DNA of 64,000 nucleotides from Brevibacterium sediminis (GCF_013623905.1 NZ_JABKDD010000004.1:62001-126000), one strand, 5' to 3'; positions 19,849 through 28,301 are shown, counted from the first letter of the stretch. Made by a program: numbers and translations. The notes: generated by a model from the sequence alone, not told the origin.

Positions 19849-21333
19849 TCACCTGCCCAGCACGAAGGGATCTGCGACCGGCCCTTCGTCGGTGTTGATC
19901 CATACGCTCTTGAGCCTGGTGTATTCGTGCATCGACTCGAGACCGTGTTCGACCCCGACCCCGGAGTTCTTGAAACCCTGCCGAGGAGACATCGGCGACA
20001 TCGCCCGATACATGTTGATCCACACGGTGCCAGTATCGAGGCGCTGCGACATCCGCATCCCGCGGGCGAGGTTCTGCGTCCACACCCCGGCAGCCAGTCC
20101 GTATTCGGTGTCGTTGGCCAGCCCGAGGACCTCCTCCTCGGTGTCGAAGGGCATGATCGCGGCAACCGGCCCGAAGATCTCCTCCTGGCAGATGCGCATA
20201 TCGTTCGTCGTCTCCGTGAGCACGGTCGGCTCGAAGAAGTACCCGGGCAGACCGACATCGGGACGATTGCCGCCGTAGGCGATCTGTCCGCCTTCTCCCT
20301 CGCCGAGGCGGACGTACTCCTCGACCTTGTCCCGCTGAGCCGCGAAGGCGAGCGGTCCGAGCTCGGTGTCCTCGGCCATGGGATCGCCGATGACGATCGA
20401 TGCCGCCCGAGCGGTGACCTTTTCGAGGAGTTCGTCGTAGACCCCGCGCTGGACGAAGACTCGAGACCCGGCGATGCAGGTCTGTCCGGCTGCGGCGAAG
20501 ATGCCGGCGATGACGCCCATCGCCGCATTGGACACGTTCGCATCGTCGAAGACGATGTTCGGAGACTTTCCACCCAATTCGAGCGTCGATCCGATGAAGC
20601 GGCCGGCCGCGGACTTGGCGATGGCCGAACCCGTCCGGGTCGAGCCGGTGAATGAGATCTTCGCCAGCTGCGGTGCGTCGACGAGGGCCTGTCCCGCCTC
20701 GGCGCCGAGGCCGGTGACGACGTTGACGGCGCCGGCGGGGAAACCGGCCTCGTCCGCAAGTTCGGCCAGGCGCAGAATCGTTCGCGAGGTGTATTCGCTC
20801 GGCTTGATGACCGTGGTGTTCCCCGCCGCCAGCGCCGGTGCGAGCTTCGAGATCGTCAAGGTCATCGGCGAATTCCACGGCGTGATGAGTCCGACGACGC
20901 CGAGCGCCTCCCGCTGAGTGAAATTGATGACTTCGGGCGAATTCGTCGGGATCTGCGATCCCTGCACCTTATCGGCCAGTCCCGCATAGTAGTAGAGGTA
21001 TTCGGGCAGGCCCTGCAGCTGCCCCTTCATCTCGCGCAGGAGCTTGCCGTTGTCCTGACTCTCGAAACGGGCGAGCTCCTCGGCGTTCTGCCCGATGAGG
21101 TCGCCGAATCGGCGCAGCAGGTGCCCTCGCTGCGTCGGCGTGGTCCGTTGCCAAGCGGTGGAGTCGAAGGCTCGCTGCGCGGCCTCGACTGCCTGTGCGA
21201 TATCGGCGCCTGTGCCGCGAGCGAAGCTGTAGAGCGTCTCAAGGGTCGCAGGGTTCGTGCTCTCGAGGTATTCCCCGTCGGCGGGTGCGCGGTGCTCCCC
21301 TCCGATGAAATGGTCGAGTCGCGTAGTCATCAT
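19849..21333 (-). CDS. NAD(P)-dependent aldehyde dehydrogenase
   Basis: 494 residues. ALDH markers: PWNSPMTLTISKLAPALAAGNTTVIKPSEYT (about 150-180), FTGSTRTG, catalytic Glu in TLELGGKSPNIVF (about 250), catalytic Cys in AGQTCIAGSR (about 285), EEIFGPV, and a C-terminal GFKNSGVG. It would oxidise a semialdehyde made after oxidative cleavage by the LLM enzyme. The start codon overlaps the hydrolase stop (TGATG); ATG-ATG makes 21333 or 21330 possible. GGGAG lies upstream. Confidence 0.92.
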   Translation of the reverse strand: MMTTRLDHFIGGEHRAPADGEYLESTNPATLETLYSFARGTGADIAQAVEAAQRAFDSTAWQRTTPTQRGHLLRRFGDLIGQNAEELARFESQDNGKLLREMKGQLQGLPEYLYYYAGLADKVQGSQIPTNSPEVINFTQREALGVVGLITPWNSPMTLTISKLAPALAAGNTTVIKPSEYTSRTILRLAELADEAGFPAGAVNVVTGLGAEAGQALVDAPQLAKISFTGSTRTGSAIAKSAAGRFIGSTLELGGKSPNIVFDDANVSNAAMGVIAGIFAAAGQTCIAGSRVFVQRGVYDELLEKVTARAASIVIGDPMAEDTELGPLAFAAQRDKVEEYVRLGEGEGGQIAYGGNRPDVGLPGYFFEPTVLTETTNDMRICQEEIFGPVAAIMPFDTEEEVLGLANDTEYGLAAGVWTQNLARGMRMSQRLDTGTVWINMYRAMSPMSPRQGFKNSGVGVEHGLESMHEYTRLKSVWINTDEGPVADPFVLGR

Positions 21334-22073
21334 CGACTCCCTTCTGTGTGGTTGGTCAGGGCGCGGAGGTGATCGGTGAGCACCTCAGGGTGGGTGACGG
21401 GCAGCATGTGGCGTGCGCCGGAGACGATCGCGACCCGTGTGTCCGGAATCCGGTTCGCGATCCTCTCGCTCATCTCCGGAGTCGATCCCGGGTCGAGTTC
21501 GCCGGTGATCGCCAAGGTCGGTGAGCTGATCGCATTCAGCTTCGATTCGAGCTCCCGGTCGCCCGCCGCGAAGACGGCATAGGCGTGGCGGTAGGAATCG
21601 GGGTCGTTGGCCAGAAGCACAGGCCGCGTCTCGTCCCGCAGCGTTTCGGAATCTCCCTCATCTTCCGGGAACCATCGGTCGAGTGCTCGTTCCATGCTGC
21701 CGCGGAAGTCCGACTCCGCTCCTTCGAGTCGCCCCTGCACTGCAGCAGATTCCTCCTGCGTGCGAGCGCACACGGAACTCACGCAGGTGAGGCTGCGCAC
21801 GCGCGTCGGCTCCTCGATCGCGATCTGCTGGGCGACGAGCGAGCCGAGGGAGAACCCCACGAGGTGCACTTGACCGGCCGGCATCCGTGCGAGCACATCA
21901 GATGCCATCGCCGCCAGGTCCGTGGGGCCGGTCAGCGGCGGCTGCGCACCGTGTCCGGGCAGGTCGATCGCCGAGGCGGTCCTGGACAGCAGTGCTTCGA
22001 CCCGTGACCATACCGTGCGGTCGAGACCGACCCCGTGGAGCAGCACGACCGGGACTTCATCGTCTGTCGGCAT
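21330..22073 (-). CDS. Alpha/beta-fold hydrolase
   Basis: 247 residues. Oxyanion motif VVLLHGVGLDRTVW (residues 8-21), nucleophile elbow HLVGFSLGSLV (Ser about 99), acid in GELDPGST and His in ARHMLPVTHPE. Related enzymes include enol-lactone and aminoacrylate hydrolases. Placed between the AA_synth pair and aldehyde dehydrogenase in one operon, so it probably cleaves an ester, lactone or amide intermediate. The substrate is not visible. The ribosome site is weak; translation is probably helped by the 15-base gap from the upstream stop. Confidence 0.88.
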   Translation of the reverse strand: MPTDDEVPVVLLHGVGLDRTVWSRVEALLSRTASAIDLPGHGAQPPLTGPTDLAAMASDVLARMPAGQVHLVGFSLGSLVAQQIAIEEPTRVRSLTCVSSVCARTQEESAAVQGRLEGAESDFRGSMERALDRWFPEDEGDSETLRDETRPVLLANDPDSYRHAYAVFAAGDRELESKLNAISSPTLAITGELDPGSTPEMSERIANRIPDTRVAIVSGARHMLPVTHPEVLTDHLRALTNHTEGSR

Positions 22074-22088
22074 CGTCCGTCTCGTTTC

Positions 22089-22640
22089 CTACTGCTCGGT
22101 CGAGAGCGAAGCGAGTCGCTGCTGCGGGCGACCGCCGGTGGAGCCCGCGAGTGCAATGAGGATCTCGCCGGGGTGCGGAGCGTCCGCGACTCTCCACTCG
22201 AAGGTCTGGTGGTGAGACCGGATCGTCGCGTCGGTGAAGTGCTTCAGAGGGATGTCGAAGACAGCTCCGGCCTCGCCGCGCTTCTCCACAGCCGGCAGAA
22301 GAGTCGAGGCCTGCGCGGCGTCGCGGAAGTGGTTGCCGAACTTGAGGGTGTGGATGAGTGCCGAACCGTGCTCGATCTCTCCCGAGAGTCCGACGATCGC
22401 GGCCTTGCCATAGGCCTCGAGCGTGCCGCCCAGAGCCTCCATGACCCGTGGAGCGAGAACAGCGCCGAGTTCGCTCGCCGTCGCGTCGATTCCCGAGCCG
22501 AGGTCCTCAACGAAGCCCTGCCCATGCCAAGGGTTCTCGATGACTGCCGCCACGGCAGCCACAGTGATGACGGGGTCCGTTCGCCGTCCGCCTTCGGCCA
22601 GGATCTCTTCGGTCACCGTCGTGATCTTGCGAATATTCAT
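22089..22640 (-). CDS. AA_synth (DUF1185) family protein, paralogue 2
   Basis: 183 residues matching the amino-acid-synthesis (DUF1185/PF06684) pattern: VAAVIENPWHGQGF, AYGKAAIVGLSGEIEHGSALIHTLKFGNHFRDA, and IALAGSTGGRPQQRL. The family is poorly characterised. A clear paralogue lies immediately upstream, and the ATG overlaps its stop (ATGA at 22637-22640). Tight coupling of two related subunits suggests a heteromer. The family name should not be taken as evidence of a biosynthetic role here. Confidence 0.82.
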   Translation of the reverse strand: MNIRKITTVTEEILAEGGRRTDPVITVAAVAAVIENPWHGQGFVEDLGSGIDATASELGAVLAPRVMEALGGTLEAYGKAAIVGLSGEIEHGSALIHTLKFGNHFRDAAQASTLLPAVEKRGEAGAVFDIPLKHFTDATIRSHHQTFEWRVADAPHPGEILIALAGSTGGRPQQRLASLSTEQ

Positions 22641-23347
22641 TTCGTCAGTCCTTTCAGGATTTCGGTGGTCACAGCACCGTCGGTGCGACGGTCGCCGATG
22701 CGGGCGAAGGGCCTCGGCCCCGTTGAGGCCGCCGCAATCACACAGAGTTCGTCAGCCTTCGGAGCATCTGTGAGTCGCAGGTCGATGGTCTGATAGTGGT
22801 CTCGCGAGGTGGCGTGGGTCTTGTGCCACATCGGCACCCTGATCGATGCCGAAGGACCCGATCGACCGTCGGCGAAGCAGAGAACAGAAGTGCCTTCAAG
22901 CATCTCTCGCATGATATTGCCGAAGTACGGAGTGTGGATGAGAGCCCCAGCGTGCTCAAGTTCTCCATCGACACCGACGACGGCACCCTTGCCGAAGGCC
23001 TCGATCGCAGAAGCCGGCCCGAGCGCGTCAAGCAGTCTGTCGGTGAGCACTTTTGCGAGCACCGGTGCAACCTGTTCGGCAGCCGGCGCCAGATCGGCCT
23101 GCGTGTCCGTGCCCGCCCAGGGATTGGCGAGCACGGCGATGGCGGCCGCCTGCGTCAACGGGGCATCCGGCGAGGCTCCGCCGTCGGCGATGATCTCTTC
23201 ACGCTGCACGGTGATCGATCGGACACCTAGACGCCAGGCGAGCTCGTCGAAATCAGCCGGCAGCTCATCGAAATCATTCAATCGATCGAGGCTGGGCTTC
23301 TGTGCTCCGAGGCCCGGCTTCTGCAGCCGTGTCGGGGTGGTTGTCAT
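22637..23347 (-). CDS. AA_synth (DUF1185) family protein, paralogue 1
   Basis: 236 residues. The C-terminal 180 residues repeat the pattern of paralogue 2 (AVLANPWAGTD, AFGKGAVVGVDGELEHAGAL, THATSRDHYQTIDLRLTDAP, AASTGPRPFARIGDRRTDG). An N-terminal extension of about 45 residues is absent from the partner. ATG at 23347 with GAAGGA just upstream is preferred over an earlier start at 23404. First gene of the six-gene operon ending with the LLM monooxygenase, divergent from the flavin reductase fusion. Confidence 0.82.
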   Translation of the reverse strand: MTTTPTRLQKPGLGAQKPSLDRLNDFDELPADFDELAWRLGVRSITVQREEIIADGGASPDAPLTQAAAIAVLANPWAGTDTQADLAPAAEQVAPVLAKVLTDRLLDALGPASAIEAFGKGAVVGVDGELEHAGALIHTPYFGNIMREMLEGTSVLCFADGRSGPSASIRVPMWHKTHATSRDHYQTIDLRLTDAPKADELCVIAAASTGPRPFARIGDRRTDGAVTTEILKGLTK

Positions 23348-23364
23348 GCGTCCTTCTCTCGAGT

Positions 23365-23409
23365 TTGTTGCATACAAGGAATCTACTTGCATGCATCGAA
23401 GCATGTCAA
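23365..23409. promoter_or_regulatory. Two GntR-type operator candidates in the divergent promoter
   Basis: TTGT-TGCAT-ACAA (23365-23377) and TTGCATG-N8-or-so-CATGTCAA (23387-23409) are dyads. The complement of 23387-23396 is ATGCATGCAA, identical to 17672-17681 at the GntR promoter. They sit upstream of AA_synth paralogue 1. Confidence 0.5.
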
Positions 23410-23452
23410 TAGCTCTCTTAGATTGCGCGTTTTACGAGTTTTTCACGATCTA

Positions 23453-23497
23453 TTGACGAATGCATCACACTCTATCTACGCTATCTAGCATGCAACA
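23453..23497 (+). promoter_or_regulatory. Promoter of the flavin reductase/BCCT operon
   Basis: TTGACG at 23453-23458 is a likely -35 box; TACGCT or TATCTA near 23473-23482 may be the -10. GCATGCAACA at 23488-23497 overlaps the ATG at 23490 and equals 17674-17683. No ribosome site precedes the ATG, so a leaderless start is likely. Confidence 0.4.
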
Positions 23498-24452
23498 GAT
23501 CACGATTGAACAGCTCAAGACAGAAATCCGCGCAGTGTGGCACGAGGCCTGGGACAGCGGGCGCACCGATGCGCTCGATTCGCTCTTCACCGACGACTAC
23601 CAGCGAGTGTCAGCCAACTCCGGTCGGACCATGACCGCCGAGGAGACGAAGGCCGAGATCAATGAGATCCGCGCCGCCTTCCCCGACCTCACAACGACGA
23701 TCGACCACATCCTCATCGAAGGCGACCAGGGCGCGATCTACTGGCACTCGGAGGGCACTTTCACCCAGCCGCTCAACGACGTTCCGCCCACAGGACAGCC
23801 GGTGACGACGCACGGTTCCAATCTCATCCGCCTCGAAGAGGGCCGGATCGCCCGCGAAGAGGTCACCTGGGATGCCCACGAGCTCCTGGCCGATCTGGGC
23901 CTGAAGTCCCTGTCCTCGGCATTCGAGGCTCAACCCGAAGTCGTCACCGATGACCTCTCCGGAGAGCCCTCGGCCGATGCCCTCAAGGCCTTCAACCGTC
24001 AGTTCATCACCGGCGTCACCGTCGTCACCACCACAGACGAGGACGGCAAGCCGCGCGGCCTCGCGGTCAACTCCTACAATTCGGTCTCTCTCGACCCGCC
24101 GCTCGTGCTCGTCTGCGTACAGAAGACCTCGTCGACGTATCCCGCGCTCTTCCGCTCAACGCACATGGGCATCAACATCATGAGCCGGAATCAGCGGGAC
24201 ACCATCGGCACGTTCGCGTCCAAAGCCGCAGACAAGTTCGCCGAGCTCGACTGGCACAAGGGAGCCAGCGGCTCTCCACTCATCGACGGCTCAGCAGCAT
24301 CGATCGAAGTCGAGATCAAGGAGCGCTTCCAAGCGCTGACCCACACGGTCTTCATCGGACGTGTCCGCAGTGCCGAGGCGTCCGAGGACGAGCCGATGAT
24401 CTACAAAGCCGGTCGCTTCTTCGACAGCGAAGATCTCACCTCTCTCAACTGA
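23490..24452 (+). CDS. SnoaL-like domain fused to a flavin reductase
   Basis: 320 residues. The first 135 or so form a SnoaL-like/ester-cyclase NTF2 fold (AWDSGRTDALDSLFTDDYQRV, AAFPDLTTTIDHILIEGDQGAIYWHSEGTF, GSNLIRLEEGRI). Residues about 165-315 form an HpaC/RutF-type FMN reductase (FNRQFITGVTVVTTTDEDGKPRGLAVNSYNSVSLDPPLVLVCVQK, INIMSRNQRD, HTVFIGRV). It would supply reduced FMN to the LLM monooxygenase; the NTF2 domain may handle the oxidised intermediate. ATG 23490 is favoured by promoter geometry; ATG 23460 in the same frame adds 10 residues. Confidence 0.85.
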   Translation: MQQITIEQLKTEIRAVWHEAWDSGRTDALDSLFTDDYQRVSANSGRTMTAEETKAEINEIRAAFPDLTTTIDHILIEGDQGAIYWHSEGTFTQPLNDVPPTGQPVTTHGSNLIRLEEGRIAREEVTWDAHELLADLGLKSLSSAFEAQPEVVTDDLSGEPSADALKAFNRQFITGVTVVTTTDEDGKPRGLAVNSYNSVSLDPPLVLVCVQKTSSTYPALFRSTHMGINIMSRNQRDTIGTFASKAADKFAELDWHKGASGSPLIDGSAASIEVEIKERFQALTHTVFIGRVRSAEASEDEPMIYKAGRFFDSEDLTSLN

Positions 24453-24526
24453 TCTCGTCCCGCCCTGGCGAATTCCAATACCACCCGAACCCCTCTCCCT
24501 ACGACACACGAAGAAGTGGAGTCCTG

Positions 24527-26269
24527 ATGTATTCCGAACCCGAGCACGATCCCGACGTTGACGATGACAGTGGGGAACGGAGCGGACGCCGCCGCGCGCA
24601 GCTGCCCGGCAGCGGCCTCGACTCGCTGACAGGGCCGAGTCCGGCCATACGCTATGCCGATGCCATGCGACACCAACCTGGACGCGTCTTCTGGATCTCG
24701 ATCCTCGGTGTCGGCGCATTCACGCTGTGGGGAGTCCTCTCCCCTGACGGCATGGCTGCGGCGATGACCACTGCCATGGATGCCGTCGCCGCGAAGGTGG
24801 GATGGGTCTATCTCGTCCTGACGCTCGGGTGCATCGGTCTCCTCGTCTACCTCGGTTTCGGTCGTTTCGGCCGGGTCCGCCTCGGTGCCGATGATGACCG
24901 TCCCGAATACAGCACCTGGGCCTGGCTGACGATGATTCTCTCCGCGGTGATGGGCATCGGCCTCATCAGCTACGGTGTGGCCGAACCGATCACCCACTTC
25001 ACCACCCCGCCGCATGGGCTCGCCGACCCCGGCACCAACGAAGCCGCCGTACGTGCTCTGCAGTTCTCCTACTTCGACTGGGGACCGCATGCCTGGGCCG
25101 TGTTCGGTGTCTTCGGCCTCGCCATCGCCTACTCGACTCACCGGCGCGGCAACACCGGACTGATCTCCCCGATGCTGCGGCCACTGTTCGGCAAGGCAAT
25201 GGACGGCTGGCTGGGAAATGTCATCGACATCCTCGCCGTCATCGCCACGCTGTTCGGCACGACCACGTCGCTCGGCCTCGGTGCCTCTCAGATCAGCGAG
25301 GGCCTCAACCGAGTCTTCGGAATCCCGAACGAGCTATTCGTTCAGATCATCATCATCCTCGGCATCACGGTGGTCTTCACGCTCTCGGCACTCTCGGGAG
25401 TCAACCGCGGGATCAAGTTCCTCAGCCAGACGACCGCCGTGCTCTCGATCTTCCTCGGCCTCTTCGTCCTCATCGTCGGGCCGACCGGGTTCATCGGAAA
25501 CCTCTTCTTCCGCTCGACGGGTGAGTACCTCAACGACTTCTTCAAGGTCAGCCTGCTCACTCCGCTGGTCTCGGGTGACGTCGAGTGGTACCAGTACTGG
25601 ACCTACTTCATGATGGCCTGGTGGCTGAGCTGGGGCGCTTTCGTCGGCGTCTTCCTCGCGAAGATCTCGAAGGGGCGGACCGTCCGCGAATTCGTCCTCG
25701 GCGTCATGGGCATTCCCAGTCTTGTCTTCTTCGTCTGGTTCACGATCTTCGGAGGCACCGCAATCAAGATCGACATGGACGGTGATGGCGGGATCGGCGC
25801 GGCAGCGGCCGAAGATGTGAATTCGGCGTTCTTCGAGACCCTCGAACATCTGCCCTGGGTGGGCCTCACCTCGGTGATCGCGATTCTTCTCGTCGTCCTC
25901 TACTTCGTCTCGGGTGCGGATGCGAACACATTCGTGCTCAGCATGCTCACGTCTCGCGGCACGCTCGAGCCGAGCCGATGGGTGCTCGCCGTCTGGGGTG
26001 CGCTCACGGGAACATCGGCGATGGTCCTCTTCTTCGCCGGAGGACTCGCGGCACTGCAGCAAGCGGCGATGCTCTCCGCCCTGCCGTTCGCGGTCATCGT
26101 GGCGCTGCTCGGCTACTGCATCGTCAAAACGCTGCACGAGGATCAGACGATGGATGCTTACCGCACGGTGCGGCGCCGGGACCTCGAAACTGGCGGGACA
26201 GGCACGCGCGGCGAAGAGTCCGTTGATATCGATGACACCGCCGTCAAGCCGGCACCCGCCGCCGACTGA
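24527..26269 (+). CDS. BCCT family betaine/carnitine/choline-type transporter
   Basis: 580 residues, about 12 membrane segments. BCCT markers include GVAEPITHF near 140, LFGTTTSLGLGASQISEGL, and the family signature around YWTYFMMAWWLSWGAFVGVFLAKISKGRTVREF. This family carries trimethylammonium or sulfonium compounds (betaine, carnitine, choline, DMSP) with Na+ or H+. The N-terminal 40 residues are acidic and Arg-rich, cytoplasmic. It lies 74 bases after the flavin reductase fusion, so it probably imports the pathway's substrate. ATG has GGAG upstream. Confidence 0.92.
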   Translation: MYSEPEHDPDVDDDSGERSGRRRAQLPGSGLDSLTGPSPAIRYADAMRHQPGRVFWISILGVGAFTLWGVLSPDGMAAAMTTAMDAVAAKVGWVYLVLTLGCIGLLVYLGFGRFGRVRLGADDDRPEYSTWAWLTMILSAVMGIGLISYGVAEPITHFTTPPHGLADPGTNEAAVRALQFSYFDWGPHAWAVFGVFGLAIAYSTHRRGNTGLISPMLRPLFGKAMDGWLGNVIDILAVIATLFGTTTSLGLGASQISEGLNRVFGIPNELFVQIIIILGITVVFTLSALSGVNRGIKFLSQTTAVLSIFLGLFVLIVGPTGFIGNLFFRSTGEYLNDFFKVSLLTPLVSGDVEWYQYWTYFMMAWWLSWGAFVGVFLAKISKGRTVREFVLGVMGIPSLVFFVWFTIFGGTAIKIDMDGDGGIGAAAAEDVNSAFFETLEHLPWVGLTSVIAILLVVLYFVSGADANTFVLSMLTSRGTLEPSRWVLAVWGALTGTSAMVLFFAGGLAALQQAAMLSALPFAVIVALLGYCIVKTLHEDQTMDAYRTVRRRDLETGGTGTRGEESVDIDDTAVKPAPAAD

Positions 26270-26310
26270 CCCCGCTGGCAGACTCCACCGCCTCAGACGG
26301 AATCTCGAAC

Positions 26311-26377
26311 AGTGGTCGCAATCGGATACTTTCAGGACGACCTCCTGAGTATCCGATTGCGACCACTGTTTTGTGCC
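26311..26377. repeat. Dispersed hairpin, family A, copy 2
   Basis: Exact 67-base copy of 17447-17513, with 20-base perfect arms at 26311-26330 and 26348-26367. It lies between the convergent BCCT and M20 genes. Confidence 0.85.
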
Positions 26378-26384
26378 AGAGGTG

Positions 26385-27584
26385 TCAGCGCTTCTCCTCG
26401 TCTTCCAGCCGCGCAAACGCCAGGTGGGCGAGCGCTGCGGCCTGATCGCCGAGCAGGCCGTCGTCGAAGACCACCCTCGGCGAATGGTTCGTCTCGGCGT
26501 CCGGGTCGATGCCCTCGGGCGTCGCGCCCAGGAACACGAATGTGCCCGGCACCTTCTGCAAGACGAAGGAGAAGTCCTCCGACCCCATCCGCGGATGCTC
26601 CATCTCGACGACCCGCTCGGACCCGAATACTGAGCCCAGTCGCTCGAGCACGACCGTCGACTCGGCAGGGTTGTTCACGGTCACGGGGAATCCCACTTGG
26701 AAGTCCACCTCGGCGGTGCAGCGGTGAGCCCGGGCGATGTTCTCGGCGATCTCCGTCACCCGCTCCTGCAGCAGGGCCACAGACTCGGCGGAGAGGAAGC
26801 GGATGGAGGCGGTGAGCTTCGCCGAGTCCGGGATGACGTTGCTGGCCTGCGCGGCTTCGAGCTGAGTGACCGAGACGACGACGGGATCGAAGATGTCGAA
26901 GGACCGACCGGTCATCGTGTTCAGGGCCAGCACCACCTCGGCGAGCGCCGGCACGGGGTCGCGGGTCGCCTGCGGTTGGCTGCTGTGTCCGCCCGCCCCG
27001 TGGATGGTCAGGTTGAGGTCGGCGAAGCCGGCCATGAGCGGCCCGCCCTTCGTCGTGAACCGACCTCGAACGTCGGCTTCGACGTGGATGCCGTAGGCCG
27101 CGACGACCGGGACTCCGGCGGCCTCGAGCACGCCCTCGGCGATCATCGGCTCGGCCCCGCCTTCGACCTCTTCGGCGGGCTGGAACATGAAGATGATCGA
27201 CCCGGGGATCTCCTCGCGGTGAGCCGCGAGCAGGCGTGCGGCACCGACGAGTCCCGCCGTGTGCAGGTCGTGACCGCACGCGTGCATATTCCCGTTCTCA
27301 GAGGCGAAGTCGAGGCCGGTGTCCTCGACGACCGGCAGCGCGTCCATGTCCCCGCGCAGCAGCACCGCGGGCCCGGGTTTCCCGCCCTTGAGGACGGCCA
27401 CCACCGAGGTGAGCGACTCCCCCGTGGTGATCTCAAGTCCCAGCCCGGCGAGCTCATCGAGCACCGTCCGCTGCGTGAAGGGAAGGTCGAATCCCAGTTC
27501 GGGGTTCGCGTGCAGCTTGCGTCGCAGGGAAATGAGATCGCCGAGGTGGCCCTGAGCTTCGGTGCGGAAATCTGGGGTGGTCAT
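26385..27584 (-). CDS. M20 family amidohydrolase (hippurate/N-acyl-amino-acid hydrolase type)
   Basis: 399 residues. Metal-binding and catalytic motifs: GDMDALPVVEDTG (residues about 80-90), NGNMHACGHDLHTAGLVGAARLL (about 98-120), FMFQPAEEVEGGAEPMI (about 132-148) and a C-terminal MGSEDFSFVLQKVPG. Members remove acyl groups from N-acyl amino acids, hippurate or auxin conjugates. ATG at 27584 has AGGAG upstream. Convergent with BCCT across hairpin A2, so probably not part of that pathway, though an N-acyl intermediate cannot be excluded. Confidence 0.9.
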   Translation of the reverse strand: MTTPDFRTEAQGHLGDLISLRRKLHANPELGFDLPFTQRTVLDELAGLGLEITTGESLTSVVAVLKGGKPGPAVLLRGDMDALPVVEDTGLDFASENGNMHACGHDLHTAGLVGAARLLAAHREEIPGSIIFMFQPAEEVEGGAEPMIAEGVLEAAGVPVVAAYGIHVEADVRGRFTTKGGPLMAGFADLNLTIHGAGGHSSQPQATRDPVPALAEVVLALNTMTGRSFDIFDPVVVSVTQLEAAQASNVIPDSAKLTASIRFLSAESVALLQERVTEIAENIARAHRCTAEVDFQVGFPVTVNNPAESTVVLERLGSVFGSERVVEMEHPRMGSEDFSFVLQKVPGTFVFLGATPEGIDPDAETNHSPRVVFDDGLLGDQAAALAHLAFARLEDEEKR

Positions 27585-27743
27585 GGGGCTCCTCATCGTG
27601 TGGGTGGCGTGCGGTTCGGTTCGACCGGTTCCGGTCGGCTGCTGTTACCAATCTATGCCCTGCGGTGGTCAACGCACCCTTGTTGCCGGTCTGCACGGGC
27701 AAGTAATGTTGATTACCCACGTCACTCAACGAGGAGACCGAGC

Positions 27744-28301
27744 GTGCGCATCATCATTACTCAGAACATCACCCTCGACGGTCGTGTCGAGATGCTCGAC
27801 GACTGGTTCGATCCGCAGGCCCAGGACGAAGAGCTCTCGGCCGAACTCATGCGGCAGTCCGCGAACGAGGACGTGCTGCTGCTCGGTCGGCAGACCTTCG
27901 AGGACTTCCGCGGCTATTGGCCGAACGCCACCGATGACACCACCGGAGTCGCGGACCACCTCAATCAGGTCGACAAACGCGTCGTGTCTTCGACGTTGAC
28001 CGAACCGGGCTGGCAGAACACACAGATCATCAGCTCCGATCCGCTGCGCGCGGTCGCTGACCTGCGCGAGGCACCGGGACGCGATGTCATCGTCACCGGC
28101 AGCATCACCCTGGCCCACGAACTCATCGCGGAGGGACTCGTCGATGAGTATCGGATGTTCACCTATCCGGTATGGCAGGGTCGCGGACGCGGTTACTTTC
28201 ACGACGGAGCACATTCGGCCAGGCCGCCTCGCCTCAAACTCATCGATGCGAAGTCCTTCCCCAGCGGCATCACCTATTCAGCCTACGAACCGAGCGCCTG
28301 A
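27744..28301 (+). CDS. Dihydrofolate reductase / RibD C-terminal-like protein
   Basis: 185 residues. N-terminus RIIITQNITLDGRVEM, then LLGRQTFEDFRGYWP, DKRVVSSTL and a Gly-rich DVIVTGSITLAHELIAEGLVDEYRMFTYPV, the usual features of RibD_C/DHFR-like NADPH oxidoreductases. GTG at 27744 has GAGGAG seven bases upstream. These stand-alone proteins mostly lack an assigned substrate. Confidence 0.85.
   Translation: MRIIITQNITLDGRVEMLDDWFDPQAQDEELSAELMRQSANEDVLLLGRQTFEDFRGYWPNATDDTTGVADHLNQVDKRVVSSTLTEPGWQNTQIISSDPLRAVADLREAPGRDVIVTGSITLAHELIAEGLVDEYRMFTYPVWQGRGRGYFHDGAHSARPPRLKLIDAKSFPSGITYSAYEPSA

Noticed and set aside
18501..26269. Pyrimidine (Rut) degradation locus
   Set aside because: RutB, RutC and a uracil permease are missing, while BCCT, tautomerase, aldehyde dehydrogenase and AA_synth genes are present, so a betaine-like substrate fits better.
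26697..27743. 5' part of a 534-codon plus-strand frame ending in the RibD-like protein
   Set aside because: The first 350 residues are antisense shadow of the M20 gene; the real protein starts at GTG 27744 with a clear ribosome site.
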